A stretch of DNA of 64,000 nt from Ciceribacter sichuanensis (GCF_024055605.1 NZ_JAMXLX010000005.1:310001-374000), one strand, 5' to 3'; numbered from the stretch's first letter, positions 45,748-57,150 are shown. Made by a program: numbers and translations. Notes: a model not told the origin generated them from the letters alone.

Positions 45748-48700
45748 ATGACTGAGATGACGCCATCCGAAGAGAACGTGAAGCCCCTTGGCGATGTCGC
45801 CGAGAAGCAGACCGGCCGAACGGCCGTTTACGGTCTTCCCGCCAAGCAGGGTCTCTACGATCCGATGAACGAGCACGATGCCTGCGGCGTTGGCTTCATC
45901 GCCCATATGAAGGGTGAGAAGTCGCACCAGATCGTCAAGGACGGCCTGTTCATCCTGGAAAACCTCACCCACCGCGGCGCTGTCGGCGCCGATCCGCTGA
46001 TGGGCGACGGTGCCGGCATTCTCGTGCAGATCCCGGACCGCTTCTTCCGCGAGGAAATGGCGAAGCAGGGCATCACCCTGCCGAAATCAGGTGAATACGC
46101 CGTCGGTCACTTCTTCTTCCCGCAGGACGAAGAACAGATCGCGCATTTCAAGAAGGTCATCGCCGAAGTCTGTCATGACGAGGGGCAGAACCTGATCGGC
46201 TATCGCGATGTACCGGTCGACAACTCCTCGCTGTCGAAGGCGCCCCACATCGCTGCCACCGAGCCGCGCCATATCCAGGTGTTCATCGGCGCAGGTCAGG
46301 ACGCAGCAACCCACGAACAGTTCGAACGTCGCCTGTTCCTGCTGCGCAAGGTCATCTCGAACCGCATCTATGACGAGTTCGGCGGGCAGGATACCGGCTT
46401 CTATCCGGTATCGCTGTCTTCCTCGACCATCGTCTACAAGGGCATGTTCCTGGCGTTCCAGGTTGGCGCCTACTACAAGGATCTTTCCGATCCGCGCTTC
46501 GAGTCGGCTGTCGCCCTTGTGCACCAGCGCTTCTCGACCAACACCTTCCCGTCGTGGAAGCTGGCGCATCCCTACCGCATGGTCGCCCATAACGGCGAAA
46601 TCAACACACTGCGCAGCAACGTCAACTGGATGGCCGCCCGTCAGGCTTCTGTCTCGTCGCCGCTGTTCGGCGCCGACATCTCCAAGCTGTGGCCGATCTC
46701 TTACGAAGGGCAGTCGGATACCGCCTGTTTCGATAATGCGCTCGAATTCCTGCAGCGTGGCGGCTATTCGCTGGCTCATGCGGTGATGATGCTGATCCCG
46801 GAGGCCTGGGCCGGCAACCAGCTGATGAGCCGCGAGCGCAAGGCTTTCTACGAATACCACGCCGCCCTGATGGAGCCGTGGGACGGACCGGCTGCGGTCT
46901 GTTTCACCGACGGTACCCAGATCGGTGCTACGCTCGACCGTAACGGCCTGCGTCCGGCCCGCTACCTCGTCACCGACGACGACCGCGTGATCCTCGCTTC
47001 CGAAGCCGGCACCCTGCCGGTGCCGGAAGAGCGCATCGTCAAGAAGTGGCGTCTGCAGCCGGGCAAGATGCTGCTCATCGACATGAACAAGGGGCGGATC
47101 ATTTCCGACGAGGAAGTGAAGTCCGACCTCGCCAACAGCCATCCGTATCGCGAATGGCTCGACCGCACCCAGCTCATCCTCGAAGAGCTGAAGCCGGTGG
47201 AGCCGCGCGCGCTGCGTCGCGACGTTTCGCTGCTCGACCGCCAGCAGGCCTTCGGCTACACGCAGGAAGATACCAAGCTCCTGATGTCGCCGATGGCGAC
47301 GACCGGTCAGGAAGCGATCGGCTCGATGGGCACCGATACGCCGATCTCGGCAATGTCGGCGAAGTCGAAGCTGCTCTACACTTATTTCAAGCAGAACTTC
47401 GCGCAGGTCACCAACCCGCCGATCGACCCGATCCGCGAAGAGCTGGTCATGAGCCTCGTGTCCTTCATCGGTCCGCGGCCGAACCTGCTCGACCATGAAG
47501 GTGCCGCACATGCCAAGCGTCTGGAAGTTCGCCAGCCGATCCTGACCAATGGCGATCTGGAAAAGATCCGTTCGATCGGTCACACCGAAGACCGCTTCGA
47601 CACCAAGACGCTCGACTTCACCTATGATGCCGATCGCGGCGCCGAAAGCATGCCGGAAATGCTCGATCGCCTGTGCGAGCGTGCAGAGGCTGCGGTCAAG
47701 GGCGGCTACAACATCATCGTGCTGTCCGACCGCCAGATCGGTCCGGATCGTATCGCGATCCCGGCGCTGCTGGCGACCGCTGCCGTCCACCATCACCTGA
47801 TCCGCAAGGGGCTTCGCACCTCGGTCGGTCTCGTTGTGGAATCGGGCGAGCCGCGCGAAGTGCATCACTTCTGCTGTCTCGCCGGTTACGGCGCGGAAGC
47901 GATCAACCCGTATCTCGCCTTCGACACGCTGCTCGACATGCACAAGCATGGCGAGTTCCCGAAGGAAGTCTCGGAAGACGAAGTCGTCTATCGCTACATC
48001 AAGGCTGTCGGCAAGGGTATCCTGAAGGTCATGTCCAAGATGGGCATCTCGACCTACCAGTCCTATTGCGGTGGTCAGATCTTCGATGCCGTTGGCCTGT
48101 CGTCGGATCTTGTCGAGAAGTATTTCTTCGGTACCGCAACGACTATCGAGGGTATCGGCCTCACCGAGATTGCCGAGGAGACCGTGGCCCGCCATCGTGC
48201 AGCCTTCGGCCGCGATCCGGTTCTCGCCAACACGCTCGCCATCGGCGGCGAATATGCCTACCGCATGCGTGGCGAGAACCACGCCTGGAGCCCGGATTCG
48301 ATTGCAGCCCTGCAGCATGCCGTGCGCGGCAACAGCCAGGATCGCTACCGCGAATTCGCCAAGCTGGTGAACGAAAGCTCGCTCCGGATGAATACCATCC
48401 GTGGTCTGTTCAACCTCAAGTCCGCGGAAGCTCTCGGTCGCAAGCCGATCCCGCTGGAAGAGGTCGAGCCCGCAGCCGATATCGTCAAGCGTTTCTCGAC
48501 CGGTGCCATGTCCTTCGGCTCGATCAGCCGCGAGGCGCATTCGACTCTTGCCATCGCCATGAACAAGATCGGCGGTAAGTCGAACACGGGTGAGGGCGGC
48601 GAGGAAGCCGACCGTTATCTGCCGCTCTACGACGGTTCGGCAAACCCGGAACGTTCCGCCATCAAGCAGGTAGCCTCGGGCCGCTTCGGCGTGACCACCG

Positions 48701-50469
48701 AATACCTAGTCAATGCCGACATGCTGCAGATCAAGGTCGCGCAGGGCGCCAAGCCCGGTGAAGGCGGTCAGCTGCCCGGCCACAAGGTCGACGCGACGAT
48801 CGCCAAGACCCGTCACTCGACGCCGGGTGTCGGTCTCATTTCGCCGCCGCCGCACCATGACATCTATTCGATCGAGGACCTGGCGCAGCTGATCTTCGAC
48901 CTGAAGAACGTCAACCCGACTGCCGATGTCTCGGTGAAGCTCGTGTCCGAAGTGGGCGTCGGTACGGTTGCTGCGGGCGTTGCCAAGGCGCGTGCGGACC
49001 ATATCACCGTCTCGGGCTTCGACGGCGGCACCGGCGCTTCGCCGCTGACCTCGCTGAAGCATGCCGGCAGCCCCTGGGAAATCGGCCTTGCCGAGACCCA
49101 GCAGACGCTGGTGCTCAACGGCCTTCGATCACGCGTGGCGCTTCAGGTCGATGGTGGCCTTAAGACCGGTCGCGACGTCATCATCGGTGCGCTGCTCGGT
49201 GCCGACGAATTCGGCTTCGCCACGGCGCCGCTGATCGCCGCCGGCTGCATCATGATGCGCAAGTGCCACCTGAATACCTGCCCGGTCGGCGTTGCGACCC
49301 AGGATCCGGTTCTGCGCAAGCGCTTCAAGGGTACCCCGGAACACGTCATCAACTACTTCTTCTTCGTTGCCGAAGAAGTACGCGAAATCCTCGCTTCGCT
49401 GGGCGTTGCCAGGCTTGACGAGATCATCGGTGCTTCGGAACTCCTTGAAAAGGATGAGATGCTGGCGCACTGGAAGGCCAAGGGTCTCGACTTCAGCAAG
49501 ATCTTCCACAAGGTCGAGGCTCCGAAGGATGCGACCTACTGGACGACCCGCCAGAAGCACCCGATCGACGACGTGCTCGACCGCAAGCTGATCGAAAAGG
49601 CCATGCCGGCTCTCGAAAGCAAGCAGCCTGTCGTGTTCGACGTCGACATCAAGAACGTCGACCGTTCGGCCGGTGCCATGCTGTCGGGCGAGCTTGCCAA
49701 GCGTCACGGTCACAAGGGCCTCAAGGACGACACCATCCATGTCACGCTGAACGGTACGGCCGGCCAGTCTTTCGGCGCCTTCCTTGCCCGAGGCATCACC
49801 TTCGATCTCGTCGGCGATGGCAACGACTATGTCGGCAAGGGTCTGTCGGGGGGCCGCATCATCGTGCGTCCGCCGGAAAACACGCGGATCGTCGCCGAGA
49901 ACTCGATCATCGTCGGCAACACGGTGCTTTACGGCGCCATCGCCGGCGAGTGCTACTTCCGTGGCGTGGCAGGCGAGCGTTTCGCTGTGCGTAACTCCGG
50001 CGCTGTCGCCGTTGTCGAAGGCGTGGGCGACCACGGCTGCGAATACATGACCGGCGGCGTCGTCGTCGTGCTCGGCGGAACGGGCCGCAACTTCGCGGCC
50101 GGCATGTCGGGCGGTGTCGCCTACGTGCTGGACGAGAGCGGCGATTTCGCTTCCCGCTGCAACATGGCGATGGTTGAACTCGAGCCGGTTCCGGAAGAGG
50201 ACGACATGCTGGAGAAGCTGCACCACCACGGCGGCGACCTTATGCACAAGGGGCTGGTCGACGTGTCGGGCGACATGACCCGTCACGACGAGGAGCGGCT
50301 TTACCAGCTGATCTCCAACCACCTGCACTACACGGGCTCGGCCCGTGCCAAGGAAGTGCTCGACCATTGGGCCGAGTTCCGTCCGAAGTTCCGCAAGGTC
50401 ATGCCGGTCGAGTACCGTCGCGCCCTTGAGGAAATGGAGCGCATGCGCATGGGAGTGGCAGCCGAGTGA
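45748..50469 (+). CDS. gltB: Glutamate synthase (NADPH) large subunit
   Basis: A 1573-residue enzyme that, with GltD, converts glutamine and 2-oxoglutarate to two glutamates. A propeptide of about 45 residues precedes Cys46 (DACGVGF), the class II glutaminase nucleophile exposed after processing. The central and FMN-binding synthase domains follow, with GEGGEE and the 3Fe-4S cysteine cluster [10 protein letters not shown] near residue 1175. The C-terminal GXGXG beta-helix domain spans about 1290-1540. The ATG at 45748 is preceded by GGAGGGAAGG. It forms an operon with gltD, 89 bases downstream. A long open frame on the opposite strand is a shadow. Confidence 0.98.
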   Translation: MTEMTPSEENVKPLGDVAEKQTGRTAVYGLPAKQGLYDPMNEHDACGVGFIAHMKGEKSHQIVKDGLFILENLTHRGAVGADPLMGDGAGILVQIPDRFFREEMAKQGITLPKSGEYAVGHFFFPQDEEQIAHFKKVIAEVCHDEGQNLIGYRDVPVDNSSLSKAPHIAATEPRHIQVFIGAGQDAATHEQFERRLFLLRKVISNRIYDEFGGQDTGFYPVSLSSSTIVYKGMFLAFQVGAYYKDLSDPRFESAVALVHQRFSTNTFPSWKLAHPYRMVAHNGEINTLRSNVNWMAARQASVSSPLFGADISKLWPISYEGQSDTACFDNALEFLQRGGYSLAHAVMMLIPEAWAGNQLMSRERKAFYEYHAALMEPWDGPAAVCFTDGTQIGATLDRNGLRPARYLVTDDDRVILASEAGTLPVPEERIVKKWRLQPGKMLLIDMNKGRIISDEEVKSDLANSHPYREWLDRTQLILEELKPVEPRALRRDVSLLDRQQAFGYTQEDTKLLMSPMATTGQEAIGSMGTDTPISAMSAKSKLLYTYFKQNFAQVTNPPIDPIREELVMSLVSFIGPRPNLLDHEGAAHAKRLEVRQPILTNGDLEKIRSIGHTEDRFDTKTLDFTYDADRGAESMPEMLDRLCERAEAAVKGGYNIIVLSDRQIGPDRIAIPALLATAAVHHHLIRKGLRTSVGLVVESGEPREVHHFCCLAGYGAEAINPYLAFDTLLDMHKHGEFPKEVSEDEVVYRYIKAVGKGILKVMSKMGISTYQSYCGGQIFDAVGLSSDLVEKYFFGTATTIEGIGLTEIAEETVARHRAAFGRDPVLANTLAIGGEYAYRMRGENHAWSPDSIAALQHAVRGNSQDRYREFAKLVNESSLRMNTIRGLFNLKSAEALGRKPIPLEEVEPAADIVKRFSTGAMSFGSISREAHSTLAIAMNKIGGKSNTGEGGEEADRYLPLYDGSANPERSAIKQVASGRFGVTTEYLVNADMLQIKVAQGAKPGEGGQLPGHKVDATIAKTRHSTPGVGLISPPPHHDIYSIEDLAQLIFDLKNVNPTADVSVKLVSEVGVGTVAAGVAKARADHITVSGFDGGTGASPLTSLKHAGSPWEIGLAETQQTLVLNGLRSRVALQVDGGLKTGRDVIIGALLGADEFGFATAPLIAAGCIMMRKCHLNTCPVGVATQDPVLRKRFKGTPEHVINYFFFVAEEVREILASLGVARLDEIIGASELLEKDEMLAHWKAKGLDFSKIFHKVEAPKDATYWTTRQKHPIDDVLDRKLIEKAMPALESKQPVVFDVDIKNVDRSAGAMLSGELAKRHGHKGLKDDTIHVTLNGTAGQSFGAFLARGITFDLVGDGNDYVGKGLSGGRIIVRPPENTRIVAENSIIVGNTVLYGAIAGECYFRGVAGERFAVRNSGAVAVVEGVGDHGCEYMTGGVVVVLGGTGRNFAAGMSGGVAYVLDESGDFASRCNMAMVELEPVPEEDDMLEKLHHHGGDLMHKGLVDVSGDMTRHDEERLYQLISNHLHYTGSARAKEVLDHWAEFRPKFRKVMPVEYRRALEEMERMRMGVAAE

Positions 50470-50481
50470 TTTGCCACCACC

Positions 50482-50505
50482 GGCATCCCGGATATCCGGG
50501 GTGCC
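50482..50505 (+). other. Intercistronic hairpin between gltB and gltD
   Basis: A stem of 11 bp including one G-U pair (GGCATCCCGGA at 50482-50492, TCCGGGGTGCC at 50495-50505) with a 2-base loop as drawn (larger when closing pairs open) and no T tract. It may tune the relative yield of the large and small subunits. Confidence 0.5.
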
Positions 50506-50558
50506 GCCGCCCACGGCTTGGCCGTGCAGTATCAAGCTCAGTTTAGCAGGACGAAAAA

Positions 50559-52013
50559 ATGGGCAAGGTTACAGGTTTCATGGAAATCGATCGGCAGGTG
50601 GCCAAGTATCAGCCCGCCTCCGACCGTATCCGCCACTTCCGCGAATTCACCATTCCGATGTCGGATGCGGAGGTCACCAAGCAGGCCGCGCGCTGCATGG
50701 ATTGCGGTATTCCCTATTGCCACGGTCCGACGGGCTGCCCGGTTCACAACCAGATCCCGGACTGGAACGACCTCGTCTACAACAACAAGTGGGAAGAGGC
50801 GATCCGCAACCTCCACTCCACCAACAACTTCCCGGAATTCACCGGTCGCGTCTGTCCGGCGCCCTGCGAGGAAGCCTGCACGCTAAACCTCGAGGACATG
50901 CCGGTCGCCATCAAGACCGTCGAACAGGCGATTGCCGACAAGGCCTATGAACTGGGCTTCATCGTGCCGCAGCCGGCGACGGTTCACACCGGCAAGAAGG
51001 TTGCGATCATCGGTTCGGGTCCGTCCGGTCTTGCCGCCGCCCAGCAACTCGGTCGCGCCGGCCACGAAGTTCATGTCTACGAGCGCGAATCCAAGGCCGG
51101 CGGCCTGCTGCGTTACGGTATTCCGGACTTCAAGATGGAGAAGAACTTCATCGACCGCCGCGTCGAGCAGATGAAGGGCGAGAACGTCACCTTCCATTGC
51201 GGCGTCAATGTCGGAGTCGACGTCAAAGTCGAGAAGCTGCTGTCGGACTACGATGCCGTGCTTTATTGCGGCGGTTCGGAAACCCCGCGCGAAGCCGGTA
51301 TTCCCGGCGTCGACCTGCACGGTGTCTATGACGCCATGCCCTATCTGGTTCAGCAGAACCGTCGCGTCGGCCGCGAGAACATCGATTCGACCGGCTGGCC
51401 GTCCGATCCGATCCTCGCCGGCGGCAAGCATGTCGTCGTCGTCGGCGGTGGCGATACGGCTTCCGACTGCGTCGGCACCGCGTTCCGCCAGGGCGCGGTA
51501 AAGGTTACCCAGCTCGACATTCGCCCGCGTCCGCCGGAGAAGGAAGACAAGCTTGCCGTCTGGCCGTTCTGGGCTACCCGCATGCGCACCTCGTCCTCGC
51601 AGGCTGAAGGCGCTATCCGCGAATTCCAAGTTGCTACCCTTGAGTTCGTCGGTGAAGACGGTGTGCTGACCGGCGTGAAGTGCTGCCAGGTGGATGATCG
51701 CCGCAAGCCGATTGCCGGCACGGAGTTCATCATCAAGGCGGATCTCGGCTTCATCGCCATCGGCTTCTCCGGCCCGTTCAGGGACAGCGTGCTGAAGGAA
51801 CTCGACGGCAAGCTGAACCTCAACGTCGACAGCCGCGGTTCGACCAATGTCATTGCCAACACCAATGACTACAAGACCTCGGTCGATAAGCTCTGGACGG
51901 CCGGCGACGTGCGTCGCGGCCAGTCGCTGGTGGTCTGGGCCATCCGCGAGGGACGCCAGGCCGCCCGCGCCATCGACGAAGCGCTGATGGGATCGAGCGT
52001 CCTGCCGCGCTAA
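50559..52013 (+). CDS. gltD: Glutamate synthase (NADPH) small subunit
   Basis: A 484-residue flavoprotein that passes electrons from NADPH to GltB. The N-terminal iron-sulfur cysteines are in RCMDCGIPYCH, then GCPVHN and CPAPCEEAC. The FAD-binding motif GSGPSGLAAA is near residue 151, the NADPH-binding GGGDTASDC near 298 and the C-terminal FAD contact AGDVRRGQSLVVWAI near 447. AGGA lies 7 bases before the ATG. It is cotranscribed with gltB and ends at a terminator. Confidence 0.97.
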   Translation: MGKVTGFMEIDRQVAKYQPASDRIRHFREFTIPMSDAEVTKQAARCMDCGIPYCHGPTGCPVHNQIPDWNDLVYNNKWEEAIRNLHSTNNFPEFTGRVCPAPCEEACTLNLEDMPVAIKTVEQAIADKAYELGFIVPQPATVHTGKKVAIIGSGPSGLAAAQQLGRAGHEVHVYERESKAGGLLRYGIPDFKMEKNFIDRRVEQMKGENVTFHCGVNVGVDVKVEKLLSDYDAVLYCGGSETPREAGIPGVDLHGVYDAMPYLVQQNRRVGRENIDSTGWPSDPILAGGKHVVVVGGGDTASDCVGTAFRQGAVKVTQLDIRPRPPEKEDKLAVWPFWATRMRTSSSQAEGAIREFQVATLEFVGEDGVLTGVKCCQVDDRRKPIAGTEFIIKADLGFIAIGFSGPFRDSVLKELDGKLNLNVDSRGSTNVIANTNDYKTSVDKLWTAGDVRRGQSLVVWAIREGRQAARAIDEALMGSSVLPR

Positions 52014-52036
52014 TTGTCAGAGAATATGGAATGAAT

Positions 52037-52064
52037 GAGGGCTGCGGTGACGCGGCCCTCTTTC
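52037..52064 (+). terminator. Rho-independent terminator of gltD
   Basis: The stem GAGGGCTGCG (52037-52046) pairs with CGCGGCCCTC (52051-52060), with one G-U pair, a GTGA loop and TTTCG after it. It lies between gltD and the convergent DUF459 gene. Confidence 0.75.
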
Positions 52065-52066
52065 GT

Positions 52067-53263
52067 CTACGGTGCCGTCGAACCTGTCGGCGGAATGCGC
52101 AGGTCGTCCACGCGTCCAGCGGGGGGCGGTGGCAGGACGCCGTTCCTGACCAGTTGCTCGCGGGGAGAGGGAATGCCGGCGACTGGCAGTGGGGTTGCAC
52201 CGAGCAGCTCGCTGGAGCCATCGAGTTCCGGATCGAAGAGGTCGATCGGCTGAGTCCTCACGAGGTTCTGCGTTTCTGCCGGGGGCAGTTCAAGGAGAAC
52301 GGGCAGGTTGCTGGAGTCGAGCCTCACGAGATCCGGGCTCGTCATGTCGCCCAGACGGCGGCGGGCCGCCTTTTCGACATAGAAGGCCAGCTTGCGCTTG
52401 CCGGAGGCGGTGAGGCCTATGCCGTCGGTGCCGCGCAGTCGCACCTGCTGGCCGTTTATATCCGAACCGGTTACGATGAAGCGGCCGTCCTGATCGACGA
52501 AGCCATCCCAGACATCGACGAACTCGGCGCCGATCTTCTCGGCGGCGGCGCGATAGACACCGTTGAGTGTCAGTGCATCAGCCGTCATGTTCTGAGGACG
52601 GAAGGCCGGAAGACCGACCCAGATCAGCGGCAACTGGCGCTGCTTGACGGTGTTGCCGAGAACGGCGATGCGCCGTTCGTATTCCTTGAACCATGCGTCG
52701 GTGCGGAAATCCAGCTTGGCCGACGCCGTTTCGATCTGCTGGCGGTCGTTGGCGCCGATTTCGATGACGACAAGGGCTGGCTTCACCTCGTCGAGGATGG
52801 CCGGAAGCTGGCTGTGCCAGTCATAATAATCGTCGCGGACAAGCCCGGATGAGCCGTTGCTGCGTTTCTCGATCGCGACACCCGGTGAGGCAGCAAAAGC
52901 ATCCTTCAAACCATCCGCGAGCCCATCGGCCATGAAGTCGCCGATCACGAGGACCTTGCGCGCATCTTCAAGCTTTGCCGCAGGTGGTGGCGGAGCAGGG
53001 GCGGAGGTGGTCGTAATGGTGGTGATGCTGGTAGACGTCGGCTTCTTGCGGGCGCGGGGAGGCTTCGTCTGCTTGCGAGGCATGGGCGGGGGTTCCACAT
53101 ACCGTGGCTCCCTCGTGCCGAACAGCAGGTCGAGCAAATTTCGCCGCTCGCCATATTGCTGGGCGCTAGCCATTTCGGCGACCATCGAGAAGCACGCGAC
53201 CAGAGACAGGGCGAGGACGATCTTCCTCTGCCGGGTCTTCGTTTGCTGGTTTGTCCCGCGCAT
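52067..53263 (-). CDS. DUF459 / SGNH-hydrolase family protein
   Basis: A 398-residue exported protein. A signal peptide ends near residue 34 (EMASA). A Pro-, Lys- and Thr-rich linker spans about 50-95. A DUF459 domain with SGNH-type blocks follows: VLVIGDFMADGL near 103, with Asp in place of the usual Ser nucleophile in the GDSL position, and IEIGANDRQ near 165. The last 60 residues are Pro-rich. Rhizobia carry several DUF459 genes near polysaccharide loci, but the function is not known. It lies 74 bases downstream of the lytic transglycosylase gene on the same strand, so the two may be cotranscribed. Confidence 0.82.
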   Translation of the reverse strand: MRGTNQQTKTRQRKIVLALSLVACFSMVAEMASAQQYGERRNLLDLLFGTREPRYVEPPPMPRKQTKPPRARKKPTSTSITTITTTSAPAPPPPAAKLEDARKVLVIGDFMADGLADGLKDAFAASPGVAIEKRSNGSSGLVRDDYYDWHSQLPAILDEVKPALVVIEIGANDRQQIETASAKLDFRTDAWFKEYERRIAVLGNTVKQRQLPLIWVGLPAFRPQNMTADALTLNGVYRAAAEKIGAEFVDVWDGFVDQDGRFIVTGSDINGQQVRLRGTDGIGLTASGKRKLAFYVEKAARRRLGDMTSPDLVRLDSSNLPVLLELPPAETQNLVRTQPIDLFDPELDGSSELLGATPLPVAGIPSPREQLVRNGVLPPPPAGRVDDLRIPPTGSTAP

Positions 53264-53337
53264 TCCTTTGGTCGCCTCTTGCCTGCCTCACCGTCATCGC
53301 GAGATGCTTCGATATGTGAAACGCGTCGCGACGGTTG

Positions 53338-54549
53338 TCAATTCCGCAAGGCGTCAAGCAATACCTTCGACGGCTGTCCGTCCACCGACATGCCGAGCCG
53401 AGACTGGATCGCCTCGATCGCTGCCTTGGAGCCTGAGCCGAAATTGCCGTCGATCTTGCCGTCGTAATAGCCCAGCGCCTGCATGCGCGTCTGTAGCTCG
53501 AACTTTTCCTTGATGTCGAGCGTGTTGTGCGGGCGCGGCCATGCCTGCTGCATGCCGCCGTAGCCGGCGATCTCGTCGGCCAGCATGCCGACTGCCAGCG
53601 CATAGGAATCGGCTGCGTTGTAGCGCTTGATGACGAAGAAATTCTTGGTCATCAGGAAGCCAGGGCCGTTCGGGCCGCCGGGCATCTTCAATTCCGCGCG
53701 CTCCGCACCGTTCCTGAAACCCTTGCCGCTCGGTCGGGTAAAGCCGAGGGCCGCCCACTGGGCCAGCGTCTTGGTCTTGCCGGCATGGGCAGCGCCACCG
53801 GCGGGAACGACGATTTCGTAACCCCAAGTCTTGCCTGCCTGCCAGTCGTTCTTCTGCAGCAGGTTGGCGGAGGTGGCGAGCGCATCGGGAACGGAATGCC
53901 AGATGTCCTTCTTGCCGTTACCGTCCGCATCGATCGCGTAGAGAAGGTAGCTCGACGGAATAAACTGTGTATGACCCATGGCGCCGGCCCAGGATCCCAT
54001 CAGGCCCTTGGAGGTCACGTCGCCGTTCTGCAGCATCTTGAGGGCCGCGATCAGCTGTTTCTGTGCATATTTGGAACGCTTGGGATCGGCATAGGCAAGC
54101 GTCGCCAGCGCACGTGGGACGTGATGAAGCCTTTCCGGCGTCTCGAGGGCTGCGCCGTAGTTCGATTCCATCGACCAGATCGCCAGAAGGATGTTCTTGT
54201 CTACACCGAAATGGCGTTCGAGGGCGGCGAGCGTCGGGCCGTACTTGGCAGCCATCTCGCGGCCGATCTTCACGGTATAGGGGTTCACGCGCGAATCGAC
54301 GTAGTCCCAGATCTGCGACTTGAACTCCGGCTGATAGCGGGCCTTTTCGAGAACGAAATCATCGGGTTCGCTGACGCCGGCGAAAGCCTGGTTATAGGTC
54401 TTCTGGCTGATTCCGTTCTGGGCCGCCGTGGCATAGAAGCCATTGATCCACTTCTTGAAGCCGGCGTCGGCACGGGCTTCCACCGGCATCAGACCGGTGA
54501 GGATCGAAAAGGCAAGGGCGCCGAAAAGCTTGCGACTGGTCCTGTTCAT
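53338..54549 (-). CDS. Lytic murein transglycosylase (MltB type) with peptidoglycan-binding domain
   Basis: A 403-residue exported enzyme that cleaves peptidoglycan with formation of 1,6-anhydro-muropeptides. A signal peptide ends near residue 27. The SLT_2/MltB catalytic domain (about 30-325) contains the catalytic Glu in WSMESNYG near residue 129 and the motif GAMGHTQFIPSSY. A C-terminal peptidoglycan_binding_1 domain (about 345-403) shows LQTRMQALGYYDGKIDG. There is no lipobox, so it is soluble in the periplasm. GGGGAGATG lies before the ATG. Confidence 0.92.
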   Translation of the reverse strand: MNRTSRKLFGALAFSILTGLMPVEARADAGFKKWINGFYATAAQNGISQKTYNQAFAGVSEPDDFVLEKARYQPEFKSQIWDYVDSRVNPYTVKIGREMAAKYGPTLAALERHFGVDKNILLAIWSMESNYGAALETPERLHHVPRALATLAYADPKRSKYAQKQLIAALKMLQNGDVTSKGLMGSWAGAMGHTQFIPSSYLLYAIDADGNGKKDIWHSVPDALATSANLLQKNDWQAGKTWGYEIVVPAGGAAHAGKTKTLAQWAALGFTRPSGKGFRNGAERAELKMPGGPNGPGFLMTKNFFVIKRYNAADSYALAVGMLADEIAGYGGMQQAWPRPHNTLDIKEKFELQTRMQALGYYDGKIDGNFGSGSKAAIEAIQSRLGMSVDGQPSKVLLDALRN

Positions 54550-54748
54550 TGGGCATCTCCCCGTCGAATTTACGGTTCGCTTTCAAGCCGCAGCTGCGGC
54601 TGTTCACCCTAGGTTAATGCTATAGCGTCAACAAATTCTTTACCATCGACCGCTTGTCGAGGGTAGCCTTTGCGAAACGGTAGTAAAGATATACTAGTTG
54701 GCAAGGGCGTAATGAAGGCGCCTGTAAATTATCCTCCAGGAGGAATGT

Positions 54749-55636
54749 GTGGTTCAACGAAATAAACTCCGCAAAGCTGTTTTCCCCGTCGCTGGTCTGG
54801 GCACGCGTTTCCTTCCCGCGACCAAGGCCGTTCCGAAAGAAATGCTGACCGTTGTCGATAAACCGGTCATTCAATACGTTGTCGATGAAGCGGTTGAAGC
54901 AGGAATCGAGCATTTCGTCTTCATCACCGGTCGCGGAAAGGGCGTTATCGAAGACTATTTCGATATCCAGTTCGAACTGGAACAGACCCTGAAGAGCCGC
55001 AACAAGAATGCCGAGCTGACGCTGCTTTCCGGCCTGCTTCCCAAGGCGGGTACGGCGAGCTTCACCCGTCAGCAGGAGCCGCTGGGTCTCGGTCACGCCG
55101 TCTGGTGCGCCCGTGACATCGTCGGCAACGATCCCTTTGCCCTGCTTCTGCCCGACATGATCATGCGCGGCGAAAAGGGGTGCATGAAGGGCATGGTCGA
55201 GCTTTACGAAAAGACCGGTGGCAACGTCATCGCCGTTGAGGAATGCGCTCCCGAGCAGGCCCATAAATACGGCATCGTCGGCGTCGGCGAAATGCTCGAA
55301 GGCGGTTTCCGAATTACCGAGATGGTCGAAAAGCCGGCCAAGGGAACTGCACCCTCCAACTTCTTCATCAACGGCCGCTATATCCTGCAACCCGAGATCT
55401 TCGCGATCCTCGAAACCCAGGAACGCGGCGCCGGCAATGAAATCCAGCTGACCGACGGCATGCTGAAGCTTGCCAAGGAACAGGCGTTTGCCGGTTATCA
55501 CTTCAAGGGCGACACCTTTGACTGCGGCGCCAAGGATGGCTTCATCCTCGCCAACGTTGCCTTTGCACTCGATCGTGCGGACATCCGCCCGACCGTCGAA
55601 GAGCCGCTCAAGGCTCTCCTTGCGGCCCTCAAGTAA
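54749..55636 (+). CDS. galU: UTP-glucose-1-phosphate uridylyltransferase
   Basis: A 295-residue enzyme that makes UDP-glucose for exopolysaccharide, cyclic glucan and lipopolysaccharide. The nucleotidyltransferase loop [18 protein letters not shown] is at 15-32, and the catalytic-site segment [11 protein letters not shown] lies near 112. In Sinorhizobium the equivalent is exoN. The start is a GTG at 54749 with AGGAGG 7 bases upstream. It converges with the outer-membrane barrel gene, with 8 bases between stops. Confidence 0.96.
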   Translation: MVQRNKLRKAVFPVAGLGTRFLPATKAVPKEMLTVVDKPVIQYVVDEAVEAGIEHFVFITGRGKGVIEDYFDIQFELEQTLKSRNKNAELTLLSGLLPKAGTASFTRQQEPLGLGHAVWCARDIVGNDPFALLLPDMIMRGEKGCMKGMVELYEKTGGNVIAVEECAPEQAHKYGIVGVGEMLEGGFRITEMVEKPAKGTAPSNFFINGRYILQPEIFAILETQERGAGNEIQLTDGMLKLAKEQAFAGYHFKGDTFDCGAKDGFILANVAFALDRADIRPTVEEPLKALLAALK

Positions 55637-55644
55637 GAGGGCCG
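55623..55644. terminator. Hairpin overlapping the galU stop and abutting the barrel-gene stop
   Basis: The stem CGGCCCTC (55623-55630) pairs with GAGGGCCG (55637-55644) around a 6-base loop. It spans the galU stop codon and directly abuts the convergent gene's stop, with no T tract on either strand. It may act as a shared end signal for both transcripts. Confidence 0.45.
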
Positions 55645-57150
55645 TCAGCGCTTGGCGGTCAGGCCGACCATGGCGCGCATCACATTGCTATCTGCGGCGG
55701 ACTTGTATTCGGTTCTTTCGTAACTGAGGTCCGCCGTCAGATCGAGGTAGCGGTTCACATTCCAGGTCAGCCCGGCGCCGGTGGCATAGGTCACCGTGTC
55801 GGGCGGAGCCGTGTCATCCTGATATTCGGTCCAGCGTGATGAGCCTGACAGGCGTGCAACGAGGTTGCTGCGCAAGCGATGCTCGACCTCGGCCGTCAGG
55901 GCATAGATGACCGAACCGCTGAGACCGGCGGTGGTCGAGGGATCGATGGTGGTGGTCAGGCCTAGGTTCACGTCGGTGCCCTGCTGCGGCGACCAGTAGA
56001 CGTTGCCATCGATGGTCATCGCGCCGATTTCCTTCAGGCGATTGTCGTCGAACTGCTGCTGACGGTAACCCAGTCCGATTTCACCCCTCAGCTTTTCACC
56101 GAAATCGGCCGAGATGCCTGCCTTGGCCGCATAGAAATCACCCGAGCGGCGGTAACCATCCGAGTCCTCTTTATCGTCATATGCGACGTGGCCGACGGAG
56201 ACTTCCGTGAACGGGGTGAGCGCCGGCGAAAGCTCGTAGCCGATACGGCCACGCAGCGAGCCCGAGAGACGGTTGCGGTCGCTCAGCGAAACCTTGGAGC
56301 CGTCGGAGAGTTCCGCATCGGAATACTGCCAGCGCTCGAGATCGGCGCCGACGGTGCCGCGCAGCTTGCCGAAATCGTGCTCGACCGAAAGCCCGCCATT
56401 ATACATATGCACACCGGACTGCACGGCCGCGCCCGAAATGGCGTTCGGATCGTTGGTGTCCTCGCGGCTAAAGGAATAGCCCCCGGTAATATGGGCGATG
56501 GTGTCGCGGGAGATATCGAGCCGCAGGTCGGCATTGAGGTTTGCGCTCGGTTTCGTCGCGCTATCGCCGGAAAAATTCCTTTGCCAGTAGCCTTCGCCGC
56601 CGATTGTCAGTTCATGACGCGACCAGTCGGAGGTGAGGCTGCCTTTCAGGCCGGTTTCCATGTAATTTCGGGTGTCCTTGCCCTCACCGTCCCTAGTGGT
56701 CTCGCTGCCGAAGCGCTGGATGAGGGAGGGGCGCAGCACCATGGTGCCGAGACGAACACCATCCGTTTCCGCTGCCTCGCGCCGGATGCGCTGGGAAGTG
56801 GCATCGTCCAGCGTCGTCTCGCGCAGGTTCATGCGGCCGAAATCGTCATCCGGCGCGGTGAGGTTCGCATCGGAGAGAACCGGCGTCGCGGTGCTGCCGG
56901 TGGCGAGGGGATCGGTTGCCGTTGCGTCTGCGCCGGTCGTGGTTATCGCCTGCGTTCCGGCCGTCGCTGTGGTGGATTGCGCGGTCGTCGATGAGGCGCT
57001 GCTACCTGCCATGCTCGCCGGGGGCTGCAGGACCGTCTGGGCCAGCGATGGCGATGCAAAGCCGAATACGCTCGCCAGCAGGACGCCGGCGAGGCGGCGG
57101 GTCCTGCGGCAACGGTCGTGAGCCGTTCCGGTCTCTGAATTCTCTACCAT
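55645..57150 (-). CDS. Outer-membrane beta-barrel protein (BBP2-type, DUF2320)
   Basis: A 501-residue exported protein. A signal peptide ends near residue 38 (SLAQ). A low-complexity Ala/Ser/Thr/Gly linker spans about 42-90. From about 130 to the end there is a series of amphipathic strands with alternating aromatic and polar residues, typical of a beta barrel, ending in ...LTAKR rather than the usual terminal Phe. The family is often found near polysaccharide genes in rhizobia; the function is unknown. It is convergent with galU. The ribosome site before the ATG at 57150 is weak. Confidence 0.8.
   Translation of the reverse strand: MVENSETGTAHDRCRRTRRLAGVLLASVFGFASPSLAQTVLQPPASMAGSSASSTTAQSTTATAGTQAITTTGADATATDPLATGSTATPVLSDANLTAPDDDFGRMNLRETTLDDATSQRIRREAAETDGVRLGTMVLRPSLIQRFGSETTRDGEGKDTRNYMETGLKGSLTSDWSRHELTIGGEGYWQRNFSGDSATKPSANLNADLRLDISRDTIAHITGGYSFSREDTNDPNAISGAAVQSGVHMYNGGLSVEHDFGKLRGTVGADLERWQYSDAELSDGSKVSLSDRNRLSGSLRGRIGYELSPALTPFTEVSVGHVAYDDKEDSDGYRRSGDFYAAKAGISADFGEKLRGEIGLGYRQQQFDDNRLKEIGAMTIDGNVYWSPQQGTDVNLGLTTTIDPSTTAGLSGSVIYALTAEVEHRLRSNLVARLSGSSRWTEYQDDTAPPDTVTYATGAGLTWNVNRYLDLTADLSYERTEYKSAADSNVMRAMVGLTAKR

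Noticed and set aside
46087..48540. An 817-codon open frame on the minus strand opposite gltB
   Set aside because: It is antisense to the conserved glutamate synthase domains and has no family features.
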